NCBI RefSeq assembly: GCF_023558375.1
Contig: NZ_CP083761.1
Span: 4,171,001-4,235,000, forward strand
Length of the DNA: 64,000 nt
Source: Chroococcidiopsis sp. CCMEE 29
GTDB taxonomy: Bacteria > Cyanobacteriota > Cyanobacteriia > Cyanobacteriales > Chroococcidiopsidaceae
Direction: 5' to 3'
The translations under genes and the position numbers were made by a program. Every line of letters starts with the position of its first letter. The stretch's first letter is position 1. Below the pieces are notes generated by a model. That model made no database searches, was not told the DNA's origin, and saw only the letters and a program-made list of their open reading frames with translations. Positions 56,341 through 64,000 of this stretch are shown in pieces.

Positions 56341-58485
56341 ATGGCTAAGCCCGGTCAATCCTCGTTTCGTCGTATTCTGCTATCGAGGATTTTGCTTCTG
56401 AGCGTACCAGTTTTACTGATCGGGGAAGCTGTGACTTTTAGGAAGGCACGCTCTAGCCTACTGGAGACTGCTCGCTGGAACTTAACTGAAAGTGCGGTGA
56501 CAAAAGGGGAAAGCATAAGTAATACCATCACTGCCTTAAAAGCAAACTTGCTGGTGGCGAGTCAAACAACTGTTCTTCAGTCTGGTTCTGCAAAAGAAGC
56601 TCAACACTATCTTGAGCAGCTAGCGCCAAAACTGCCAAAACATACTCAGTGCATTCAACTTACAAATCTTGAAACGGGAGAGCTCATCGCTAGTACCTGT
56701 GGCAACGAGCATATTGGCTCGTATAGAGCGTATTATTATTCGTGGCCTCACCAACAAGAGCGAACCCTGCTAGACTCCGAATACATTTATGTTAAGCCGG
56801 TATTGGCTCCAGACTTACCTCAGTCGGCATCGCAGTTGAGCAAAGCAGATACTAACTATCCCCAAGGTCAACTGCAATTGCTTCTATGTGCTCCAGTTTA
56901 CAATAGTGCGGGTCAACTAAGTTATGCCCTAAGTATTCAGTCTGCCTTGTACCAAAAAGCAAGTGATGAGCCAGGGTTGCTAGCAGGCTCTACTGTAGTA
57001 ATCGATCAAGAAGGAACAATTCTGGCGCATCCCATCAGGTCACGGGTGGGGCGAAATATCGAGCAGGAGGCAGATGCAGAGCGACTTAAAAGCATTGTGA
57101 AAAACGCGATCGCTGGCCGAAAAGATTTTTTGCACCTGTCTTTCGATCAAAACGAACCAGAATTACTTGCCGGCTACAACGTCATCCCCAGTCCGATTAC
57201 CAACAAGCCTAATCAACACTGGGTTATATTAGCCGTTACACGCCTAGATAATGCACTTTTTGGACTTCGAGATATTCAAGTCATCCTGTTTGTGCTGACA
57301 GTTGGCTTGTTAGGAGCAAGCCTGTTGGCAACATTATACATAACTCGCGATTTGGCACGACCACTAGAAAAATTGAGAGACTATGCTCTGAATCTTCAAA
57401 GTTACCACGTAGCAGAACGGGTGCCTCACAACTTCCAAATCCGAGAGGTGGAACAACTGGCGGAGGCACTCGACCACATGGTGGAACGCCTAAAAGCATC
57501 GGCAGAAGAGATAGAAACTGCTTGGGAAGAAGCCCAAGCCTCCAATCAGCTCAAAAGTGAGTTTTTAGCAACAACCTCCCATGAGTTGAGAACCCCCCTT
57601 AACGCTATTATTGGCTGCGTTCGACTCGTTCGGGACGGCTGCTGCGATAACCGGGAAGAAGAAGTAGATTTTCTAGAGCGAGCTAATGAAGCAGCAATTC
57701 ACTTGCTTGGCATTATTAATGACTTACTCGACATTGCCAAAATTGAAGCTGGTAAGCTGTCAGTGACCATGGTACCCACTGATCTGTGCCAAGTTATCAA
57801 GGAAGTAATCAATCTCCAGACCGTTCACATTCAACAAAAAGGCTTGGAACTGATAGTTACCGATTTGCAAGAGCCAATTTTTGTTCAGGCAGACCTAGCT
57901 AAGCTAAAGCAGGTGTTACTTAATGTGATCGGCAATGCAGTTAAGTTCACAGATCGGGGAAGCATCACCATTAAGACGCAGATAGAACCAACAACCGACC
58001 ATCTGGATAATGGCAGTATCTCCTCATCGGTGGTTATTACCGTACAGGATACGGGAGTTGGCGTTGACCCTGCCCAACAGCATAAACTGTTTCGCCCCTT
58101 TGTGATGGTAGATGGTACAACAACGCGCAAGTTTGGTGGCACTGGCTTAGGGCTTGCCATTTCACGGAACTTAATCGAGCTGATGGGAGGGAGTATTATG
58201 CTGTGTAGTGCTGGTAGCGGCAAGGGAACAACGGTAGCGATCACTTTGCCACTAATGGATGTTTCGCTAGTGCGTCCGCCCTTGACATCTGCACAGCCAT
58301 CACGCCAGGCTCAGCATAACAGTTCCGACGTTAGCGTTGATGGCGTTAGTTCCACCACAGTGCAGCCAGAAGCCTTAGCGTCTCCGAAGCAGAAAACCTT
58401 CGAAAGGGTGGGAGATCCTGTATTCGATCCAGCTAGCTGCATGGTTAGTGTAACATTTGATGAAAATCTAAACGGCAAAAGATGA
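56341..58485 (+). CDS. Membrane sensor histidine kinase (Cache-HAMP-HisKA-HATPase)
   Basis: This kinase of about 714 residues has an N-terminal helix (ILLSRILLLSVPVLLIGEAV), an extracytoplasmic dCache-like sensor (about 40-310), a second helix (VILFVLTVGLLGASLLATLY), a HAMP linker, and a phosphoacceptor H414 in TSHELRTPLNAIIG. The ATPase shows N-box LLNVIGNAVKFTDRG, G1 VQDTGVGVDP and G2 FGGTGLGLAISRNLIELMGG. A 75-residue Ser-rich tail follows, with no receiver domain. I start at ATG 56341 (MAKPGQSSFRR); the frame is open 13 codons further. No response regulator lies nearby, so it is an orphan kinase; the ligand is unknown. Confidence 0.93.
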   Translation: MAKPGQSSFRRILLSRILLLSVPVLLIGEAVTFRKARSSLLETARWNLTESAVTKGESISNTITALKANLLVASQTTVLQSGSAKEAQHYLEQLAPKLPKHTQCIQLTNLETGELIASTCGNEHIGSYRAYYYSWPHQQERTLLDSEYIYVKPVLAPDLPQSASQLSKADTNYPQGQLQLLLCAPVYNSAGQLSYALSIQSALYQKASDEPGLLAGSTVVIDQEGTILAHPIRSRVGRNIEQEADAERLKSIVKNAIAGRKDFLHLSFDQNEPELLAGYNVIPSPITNKPNQHWVILAVTRLDNALFGLRDIQVILFVLTVGLLGASLLATLYITRDLARPLEKLRDYALNLQSYHVAERVPHNFQIREVEQLAEALDHMVERLKASAEEIETAWEEAQASNQLKSEFLATTSHELRTPLNAIIGCVRLVRDGCCDNREEEVDFLERANEAAIHLLGIINDLLDIAKIEAGKLSVTMVPTDLCQVIKEVINLQTVHIQQKGLELIVTDLQEPIFVQADLAKLKQVLLNVIGNAVKFTDRGSITIKTQIEPTTDHLDNGSISSSVVITVQDTGVGVDPAQQHKLFRPFVMVDGTTTRKFGGTGLGLAISRNLIELMGGSIMLCSAGSGKGTTVAITLPLMDVSLVRPPLTSAQPSRQAQHNSSDVSVDGVSSTTVQPEALASPKQKTFERVGDPVFDPASCMVSVTFDENLNGKR

Positions 58486-58671
58486 AGTAGGAAGTTAATA
58501 GAACAGCTACTTTGGGAAAACTTGAAGAAAAACAACATTCCCATTTGCGGTTGTAAATCAACATAGGAGAGATCAACAGCAAAATCATTCCACAACCCCA
58601 CCATCTTGAAGCATGAACCCACTTACTGGGGTGAGGTTACTCATTTAAAATAAAAAAAAGGAAGTGAGAAT

Positions 58672-59112
58672 ATGGCACCTATTCAGCGTACTGCACAAGC
58701 GGTTTGGAGTGGAGACTTACGCAGCGGCAACGGTAAAATCAGCAGCACTAGTGGCATTCTCAAAGAAACCCCCTACAGCTTTGCCACTCGGTTTGAGAAC
58801 TCTCCAGGCACTAATCCCGAAGAGCTAATTGCGGCAGCCCATGCTGCCTGTTATAGCATGGCATTTGCTTTCACGCTAAGTAACAAAGGATATCAACCAA
58901 CAAGCGTTGAGACACAGGCAGTATGCTCACTGGAACCTCAAGCAACAGGAGGTTTCAAGATTACAAAGATCCGGCTGGAAACGAGGGGACAGGTTCCCAA
59001 TATTGATGCAGCGACATTCCAACAGGTCGCACAGGAGGCTGAAGCGGGGTGTCCTGTCTCGAACGCACTACGTGGAGGAGTAGAGATTGAACTAGATGCC
59101 ACTTTGGTATAA
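58672..59112 (+). CDS. OsmC-family peroxiredoxin
   Basis: This 146-residue protein is an OsmC/Ohr-type thiol peroxidase that reduces organic hydroperoxides. The two catalytic cysteines are C60 (HAACYSMAF) and C127 (EAGCPVSNAL); the substrate arginine lies in FATRFENSPGTNPEE. These features place it in the OsmC branch. A weak AAGGAAGTGAG box precedes the ATG. It stands alone. Confidence 0.94.
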   Translation: MAPIQRTAQAVWSGDLRSGNGKISSTSGILKETPYSFATRFENSPGTNPEELIAAAHAACYSMAFAFTLSNKGYQPTSVETQAVCSLEPQATGGFKITKIRLETRGQVPNIDAATFQQVAQEAEAGCPVSNALRGGVEIELDATLV

Positions 59113-59312
59113 TCGGTCAAATCCAGCACTATATTTCACCTCAACTCTCCCTACTATTACGCTGCTACTCGGGAAGATCTGCAAAGGGTAGCTTATTTGC
59201 TACTGGCCCACGATTCCAGGCACTAACGATTGAATTTGCAGAATTATTCCCCGTCTTTGCTGTGAGAATTGCTTAAAATCACAGTGAAGCATCCTGTTCT
59301 TGAGCCTAGCGC

Positions 59313-60530
59313 ATGGCAAAAACACGTTCCCGCCCTCCTAAAGCAGTTATTAAAACTTCTCTTGATTATTTCTACGACAAACCGGGTAGCCTGCCAGGAA
59401 CCCTCAGCATTGAAGCAGATGCTACACCACCAGTCATTGATTTGATCGACTACAACCAGACTAATGTTACCCGCAAGCAAGTAGCGACACCGGAGGAATG
59501 TATTCCCTACTTAGATACTGACTCTGTTTCTTGGGTCGATGTACAAGGCTTGGGCAGTGAAAACGTTTTGCAACGGATCGGTCAGGTCTTTAAGTTGCAT
59601 CCGCTCGTCCTAGAAGATGTGGTCAATGTTCCCCAGCGTCCGAAAGTGGAGGACCACGAAGACCAGCTGGTAATTATTACCCGCATGGTAATGCCTAAAG
59701 GCAGCGAAGTGGGTTTCTATAGCGAGCAAGTGAGTTTTGTCTTAGGCCAACATTACCTATTGACAGTACAGGAAGAGCCAGAACATGATTGTTTTGAACA
59801 GGTGCGAGTGCGTATTCGCAACAACAAAGGTACGCTTCGCAAACATGGCGCTGATTATTTAGCATACACACTTATAGACGCCATCATCGATGGCTTTTTT
59901 CCTGTGTTGGAAGATTATGGCGAGCGAATAGAGGAGTTAGAGGAAGAAGTAGTAACTAACCCGACGCGGCAAACTTTAGAAAAAATTTATCGAATCAGGC
60001 GAGATTTACTGAACCTGCGCCGTTCAATTTGGCCGCAACGGGATGCGATTAATTCCCTGATCCGCGATGGCAGCGATTTAATTAGCGATCATGTACAAGT
60101 TTACCTGAGAGACTGTTACGACCATGCAATTCAAGTACTAGATATGGTGGAAACCTATCGGGAATTGACTTCTGGATTAATGGATGTCTATTTGTCAGCA
60201 GTCAGTAACAGGATGAATGAGATTATGAAGCTGCTGACAGTGATTTCGTCGATATTTATTCCACTCACTTTTGTTGCTGGTATCTATGGTATGAACTTCA
60301 ATACAGAAACATCTCCCTGGAATATGCCTGAGCTGAATTGGTACTGGGGTTATCCACTTTGTTTAGCAAGTATGACAGCGATCGCCGCTGGGTTAGTCTA
60401 TTTCTTCTGGCGGCGTGGGTGGTTTGAGAATTTTTCAACAATCCAGGATGATTCTAGTGCGACGAATATAAGTAAAACTGTTATAACCACTCCACGCTTA
60501 AGTAGAGTGCGTAAAGCGCCGCCTCGCTAA
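59313..60530 (+). CDS. corA: Magnesium/cobalt transporter CorA
   Basis: This 405-residue protein is a CorA-type divalent cation channel. A long cytoplasmic N-terminal part is followed by the stalk helix and two C-terminal membrane helices. The selectivity-filter motif G326-M327-N328 lies in GIYGMNFNTE, preceded by IPLTFVAGIYG; the second helix is CLASMTAIAAGLVYFFWRRG. Length is slightly above the usual 316-370, from an extended N terminus (about 40 residues of low conservation). Confidence 0.96.
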   Translation: MAKTRSRPPKAVIKTSLDYFYDKPGSLPGTLSIEADATPPVIDLIDYNQTNVTRKQVATPEECIPYLDTDSVSWVDVQGLGSENVLQRIGQVFKLHPLVLEDVVNVPQRPKVEDHEDQLVIITRMVMPKGSEVGFYSEQVSFVLGQHYLLTVQEEPEHDCFEQVRVRIRNNKGTLRKHGADYLAYTLIDAIIDGFFPVLEDYGERIEELEEEVVTNPTRQTLEKIYRIRRDLLNLRRSIWPQRDAINSLIRDGSDLISDHVQVYLRDCYDHAIQVLDMVETYRELTSGLMDVYLSAVSNRMNEIMKLLTVISSIFIPLTFVAGIYGMNFNTETSPWNMPELNWYWGYPLCLASMTAIAAGLVYFFWRRGWFENFSTIQDDSSATNISKTVITTPRLSRVRKAPPR

Positions 60531-60600
60531 TCACTCACTACAAAAAAGTCTTCTCTCCCTCTGCCCAAAACCTACACGCACGACTACACTGGATTAAGGG

Positions 60601-61038
60601 AGAGAGTAGGCGCAGGCAGTTGCAGATCAGTCAAGGCAGCTGGTCTGAGGAAAGTCCGGGCTCCCGAAAGACCAAACTTGCTGGGTAACGCCCAGTGCGG
60701 GTGACCGTGAGGATAGTGCCACAGAAACATACCGCCTTCATGATTTTGGATTGCCGATCTTGGATTTTGGATTCAATCCAAAATCCAAGATCTAAAATCT
60801 AAAATTGTTGGGGGTAAGGGTGCAAAGGTGCGGTAAGAGCGCACCAGCAGCGTTGAGAGGCGCTGGCTCGGTAAACCCCGGTTGGGAGCAAGGTCAAAGG
60901 AACTATGGTTGGTCTTTTACCAGTTCTACTGCCTTAGAACCGCTTGAGGCGTCTGGCAACAGATGTCCCAGATAGATAACTGCCCTCTAAGTGGCACTGT
61001 CGCTTAGAGAACAGAACCCGGCTTATGACCAACTCTCT
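60601..61038 (+). ncRNA. rnpB: RNase P RNA
   Basis: The catalytic RNA of RNase P, which trims tRNA 5' ends. Conserved parts are visible: CTGAGGAAAGTCCGGGCTCC (CR-I, P4 5' side), GTAACGCCCAGTGCGGGTG, GGATAGTGCCACAGAAACAT, GGTAAACCCC and, near the 3' end, the CAGAACCCGGCTTATG block. The terminal stem AGAGAGT/ACTCTCT defines the ends. The total, about 438 bases, is longer than in unicellular cyanobacteria because about 70 bases of repeat (60738-60808) lie in the P12 region. No protein gene overlaps it. Confidence 0.95.
60756..60792. repeat. Perfect 18-base palindrome inside rnpB
   Basis: GATCTTGGATTTTGGATT (60756-60773) is exactly complementary to the 18 bases at 60775-60792, with a single-base centre. 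It is built of the same ATCCAAA/TTTGGAT heptamer units as the intergenic repeats and would form a long helix in the RNA. Confidence 0.93.
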
Positions 61039-61080
61039 TCCCCACCTCTTAACCCAGTTGCAGATAGTCGTACAAACCAA

Positions 61081-61178
61081 AGCAGGGGAAGCAGGGGGAG
61101 CAGGGGGAGCAGGGGGAGCAACAGTGTAATCCAAAGTCCAAAATCCAAAATCTAAAATCCCCTCGCCCCTAACCCCTG
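61081..61178. repeat. Composite repeat: AGCAGGGGG nonamers, ATCCAAA heptamers, CCCCTAA heptamers
   Basis: Nonamers GGGAGCAGG (61081-61122) are followed by ATCCAAA/GTCCAAA units (61128-61160) and CCCCTAACCCCT (61161-61178), ending directly before the rnc start. Order and orientation match 55094-55213. Confidence 0.9.
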
Positions 61179-61180
61179 AA

Positions 61181-61906
61181 ATGACCCTGAGTTATCCCCG
61201 TCGTCAAAAGCAACTTCAAAGCTTGGTACAGAAATTGGGACTTCCAGCACAAGCACCAGTACAGTGGCAGTTGCTTGATTTGGCGCTGACTCATCCGACT
61301 ATCTCAGCACAGGCAAACTACGAGCAACTGGAATTTGTGGGGGACGCAGTCGTGAGGCTGGTGGCGGCTGAGGTTTTATGGGAGACTTATCCCGATTGTC
61401 CAGTTGGGGAGTTTGCAGCGATTCGTTCTGTGTTAGTGAGCGATCGCATCCTAGCTCAACTGGCGGCTGAATATGGGTTGGAGCTATACCTCTTGGTTGC
61501 TGGCAGTGCCAGCACTGATAAAGCCGGTCAAGAGACACGCCTGGCAGATGCTTTTGAAGCCGTGCTAGGGGCACTCTACCTGAGTACACACACTCTGAAA
61601 CTGGTACGCCCTTGGCTAGATCCTCACTTCAAACAGTTAGCAGCACAAATTCGCTCCGATCCAGCCAGGCTCAACTACAAAGCTGCCCTGCAAGAATGGA
61701 CTCAAGCTCACTTTAAAGTGTTGCCAGAATATCGAGTTCAGGAAATAAGTCAGCCGCGTGACTCCCTTGAGCGGTTCGCTGCTGAAGTCTGGCTCCAAGA
61801 TCGGCAACTGGGTCAAGGCACAGGACGCTCAATCAAGGCAGCTGAACAAGCTGCGGCTCAGGTCGCTTTTTTAGCGATCAGTGATGCCCAAAAAAATGGG
61901 GAGTAA
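61181..61906 (+). CDS. rnc: Ribonuclease III
   Basis: This 241-residue endonuclease cuts double-stranded RNA in rRNA maturation and mRNA turnover. The catalytic signature is EQLEFVGDAVVRLVAAEVLW, and the second acidic patch lies in ETRLADAFEAVLGALYLS. The C-terminal double-stranded-RNA-binding domain begins LNYKAALQEWTQAHFKVLPE and ends SIKAAEQAAAQVAFLAI. It starts three bases after the composite repeat, which therefore occupies the ribosome-binding-site region. Confidence 0.94.
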   Translation: MTLSYPRRQKQLQSLVQKLGLPAQAPVQWQLLDLALTHPTISAQANYEQLEFVGDAVVRLVAAEVLWETYPDCPVGEFAAIRSVLVSDRILAQLAAEYGLELYLLVAGSASTDKAGQETRLADAFEAVLGALYLSTHTLKLVRPWLDPHFKQLAAQIRSDPARLNYKAALQEWTQAHFKVLPEYRVQEISQPRDSLERFAAEVWLQDRQLGQGTGRSIKAAEQAAAQVAFLAISDAQKNGE

Positions 61907-61984
61907 AAATATCGCCTCTGGAGCCCTGGTTAATTGCTACAAAGGCGATGTTGCATTAGTAATCGCTGAGTCAGACTGCTAACT

Positions 61985-62956
61985 TTATTTGTTGGGGGTA
62001 TCTTTTTCTCGCACCAGATCAGCAGCTGCTTTCAGTAACTCACTCAAAATATTTCGGATTTGGCGTTCTTTCCTAGCGATCGCTTCCGCAGCTTCCCGCA
62101 GTCTTTCATCTAGTTGCGATCGCTTTTGGTCAGCTTGATCGACTACTACATCAGTTTTACTACGAGTGCGGCTGTACCAATTCTTAGCTTCCTCCAAATT
62201 TTCCTTAATTTCCTCGTATCGCCCGCCATAGCGTGCCGCTAAGTTAGCTCGCAGAATCGCTGCTTGTGCTTGCAGTTGGGCATAGCGCTTCTTCAGCAAG
62301 GCAAATTCTTCACTATTCTTGAAAGAATTAATTGAATCTGCAATCAATTCTTTGAGCTTGGGAGGAGACTCCTTACCTGCCTCTTCTACATCAATTATCA
62401 GTCTGTCAATTTCTTGTTGGAGTTCTTCTTCTTGCGTGTCTATTTGTGCCTGGAGCTGTTTAACTTCTGACTGATTTTTAGTGATAGATTGCCGTCTGCC
62501 GCTACTAAAACCTTCAATGAACCCCTCAACCGCAGCAGTAACTTCTTCTTTGATTTCGCTACCCTTTTCTTGCAAACTTTCACTCACTGCTGATACAGTA
62601 TCTCTGAAAATTAAGCGGACATCGCTAGAGCCTGCTTTAATTTCTGTACCGACCTGAGATATAGCAGCTTGCACAATCTCTCGAATTCGTCCAGATCTTA
62701 ACTGACCTGTTTCTTTAGCTTGCTGAAGCTCTGCTTTAATCTGCTCTCTGACTTGCTCAATCAAGTTTCCATTAGTATGGTTTTGTGGAATTCCATCTCG
62801 AACAGAGCGTTGAGCAAAATCATCAAAATTTTCGTAATCCTCCGCATTAACTTGGTCATCCTGCGTATTACGAGGTGGCTCCTGATTGACTAATCCGGGC
62901 TTTCCTTGTGCCAACTGGTCCATGATTTGGCGCTTCTCTTCGTTACTTAAAGACAC
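61985..62956 (-). CDS. Coiled-coil protein of unknown function
   Basis: This 323-residue, highly charged protein is predicted to be almost wholly helical. Two helical arrays are visible: about 70-150 (IREIVQAAISQVGTEIKAGS, then VSESLQEKGSEIKEEVTAAV, a pattern reminiscent of amphipathic apolipoprotein-like helices) and about 165-320, a heptad coiled coil (QLQAQIDTQEEELQQEIDRL). No signal peptide is present. I recognise no family name. It may associate with membranes or itself. Confidence 0.7.
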   Translation of the reverse strand: MSLSNEEKRQIMDQLAQGKPGLVNQEPPRNTQDDQVNAEDYENFDDFAQRSVRDGIPQNHTNGNLIEQVREQIKAELQQAKETGQLRSGRIREIVQAAISQVGTEIKAGSSDVRLIFRDTVSAVSESLQEKGSEIKEEVTAAVEGFIEGFSSGRRQSITKNQSEVKQLQAQIDTQEEELQQEIDRLIIDVEEAGKESPPKLKELIADSINSFKNSEEFALLKKRYAQLQAQAAILRANLAARYGGRYEEIKENLEEAKNWYSRTRSKTDVVVDQADQKRSQLDERLREAAEAIARKERQIRNILSELLKAAADLVREKDTPNK

Positions 62957-63275
62957 TTTGTCTATCTCCTAATTAACAGCAGATTTTTGAAAAAATATAG
63001 TTATCAGTTGAGTATTCAAGCCAGTATATCCTTGCTTTCCCATAGCCTAAAGTTTGTTGATTGACTGGAATTATTTTTACTTAGGTCACTTTAGTACCGT
63101 TTTTGGTTAGGAAGGTTACGAACAGGTACCTGCAAGTGCCTTGCAGCAAGACTTTGTTAATCTAAAATCCAAAATCCGAAATTGGCAGAATCCTCTAACT
63201 ATAGGCTAAAAAATCAATTGTTTAATACCCTCTTCCTGACGACTGAAGTTTGGGCAAGCACAGGTAGTAGTCGCC
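62957..63275. other. Intergenic region with heptamer repeat
   Basis: No gene is seen in these 319 bases. A short ATCCAAA-type repeat (about 63161-63182) lies in the middle, without the other two blocks of the composite element. Confidence 0.5.
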
Positions 63276-64000
63276 TCAGAACAAACTGAGTTGGTCAGGA
63301 GATTGCTGAATGTTGCTCCAGGGGAGGGGCGGCACAGAAATACCTTGCTGTACTAACATCTGTTGAAAGTAACGAGCCGTGCCAGGCGATCGCGCTTCGA
63401 TTGGGCAATGAACAAAGAAATAAAGGCGCGTCCCCTGACGTAGCCAGTGGTCAACAAAGGCAATCCATTCTTCTAAAAAAGTTTGATTAAATTCCCGCTG
63501 AGGATGGCTAATGAAGCGAATCAAACTAAACGGTGCAGTGACACTCAATTGCAGAGGGAGCTTGGGTTTACGTCGCTCAGAAGCTATCTGTGGCTCGTCT
63601 GGACCACTGTAGATGGGACGGCTATCTAGCAAAACCCGACCAACGCCTAGCTGTTCCAGTACAGTTGTGAGTTGACTAGTATAAGGTTCCCGGAACCAGT
63701 CAGGATGACGGACTTCTAATGCCAGTGGTGCTTCACTATGAGGCCAAGCGCTGAGAAAGGCGGTGAGGTCATCTAGTAAAGTGGGGCTGTAACGAGGTGG
63801 CAGTTGAGCAAAGATGGGTCCCAGCCGATCGCCTAAATCGCGCATCTGTGCCAGGAAACTTAAAGCACCCGGAATAGATGGCTGTAGCCGTCCTTGGTGG
63901 GTCAAATCTCGCGGCAACTTGAGGCAAAATTCGAAACCCGGCGGTGTTTCTGCCACCCATCGCGCTACAGTATCCCGATCAGGGACGGCGTAGAAAGTAG
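63276..64000 (-). CDS. DUF72 protein, N terminus beyond window
   Basis: At least 241 residues of a DUF72 (COG1801, YecE-like) TIM-barrel protein: FYAVPDRDTVARWVAETPPG, FEFCLKLPRDLTH, APLALEVRHPDWF, YFFVHCPIEARSPGTARYF. The family's function is unsettled; links to DNA-damage responses have been suggested. The 5' end, about 20-40 residues, lies beyond position 64000, so the true start cannot be seen. An internal GTG at 63956 should not be taken as the start because the family-like sequence continues upstream of it. Confidence 0.9.
   Translation of the reverse strand, partial: TFYAVPDRDTVARWVAETPPGFEFCLKLPRDLTHQGRLQPSIPGALSFLAQMRDLGDRLGPIFAQLPPRYSPTLLDDLTAFLSAWPHSEAPLALEVRHPDWFREPYTSQLTTVLEQLGVGRVLLDSRPIYSGPDEPQIASERRKPKLPLQLSVTAPFSLIRFISHPQREFNQTFLEEWIAFVDHWLRQGTRLYFFVHCPIEARSPGTARYFQQMLVQQGISVPPLPWSNIQQSPDQLSLF

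Overview
This is a chromosomal segment of a cyanobacterium. The evidence is the small photosystem II genes (psbI, psbN, psbH, psb34, psb32), ferredoxin:thioredoxin reductase, a tocopherol-cyclase homologue, an NblB-type HEAT protein, several cyanobacteria-only families (DUF1816, DUF3769, DUF4346), and the GCGATCGC octamer (HIP1) recurring every kilobase or so. Abundant heptamer and nonamer repeats, and a repeat insertion inside rnpB, point to a large-genome filamentous or Chroococcidiopsis-like lineage. I cannot name the species. No plasmid, prophage or CRISPR signature was seen.

Layout. 0.2-3.8 kb: ftrC, a DUF309 gene and an lptA-lptB-lptF type run for lipopolysaccharide export. 3.8-7.3 kb (minus): a two-helix membrane protein, ddl and miaB. 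7.8-9.6 kb: a family 2 glycosyltransferase and a TylF-type methyltransferase. 10.2-11.8 kb: small cyanobacterial proteins, including psb34. 11.8-18.7 kb (minus): a BNR-type propeller, a TPR protein and a 1223-residue HTH/NB-ARC/WD40 STAND protein. 18.9-21.6 kb: an aldo/keto reductase, an exported SDR and a SnoaL-like lipoprotein, followed by a fossil of a second aldo/keto reductase. 21.7-26.4 kb: a CBS protein, nblB, the tocopherol-cyclase homologue, tRNA-Arg(CCU), a GNAT enzyme and aspC. 26.4-30.1 kb: a gene graveyard (truncated antiporter, SDR, monooxygenase and carboxymuconolactone decarboxylase remnants) around intact PEBP, htpX and a helical protein. 30.2-37.6 kb: aspS, a Ser/Thr/Pro-rich secreted protein, response-regulator and IS4 remnants, an O-methyltransferase, a PEP-CTERM repeat protein and type II NADH dehydrogenase. 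37.9-39.2 kb: an IS4-type element with a perfect 9-bp target duplication. 39.4-42.3 kb: psbI and an LptD-like DUF3769 protein. 42.4-47.3 kb: a large unknown protein and a GH38 alpha-mannosidase, both carrying intergenic-type repeats in frame. 47.4-51.6 kb: psbN, psbH, tatA, pth, rpsU, ureG, psb32 and DUF4346. 51.9-53.8 kb: an unknown three-gene cluster. 53.9-64 kb: a GNAT-like acyltransferase, a RibD-like reductase, a sensor kinase, an OsmC protein, corA, rnpB, rnc, a coiled-coil protein and a DUF72 gene cut by the window end.

Two functional themes recur. One is envelope building: LptA/B/F plus the LptD-like protein, Ddl, glycosyl and methyl transferases, and a PEP-CTERM protein. The other is photosystem II and thylakoid upkeep: psbI/N/H, psb34, psb32, tatA, nblB, ftrC and the tocopherol-cyclase homologue. 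Overlaid on these is strong repeat activity. A polar composite of three short-unit repeats occurs at four loci, once inside a coding region; other repeats sit inside rnpB and a second ORF; and several gene fossils lie beside or near intact copies. I did not find a clear new multi-gene system. The best candidates are the STAND/TPR/propeller cluster, the three-gene secreted cluster and the polar composite repeat.
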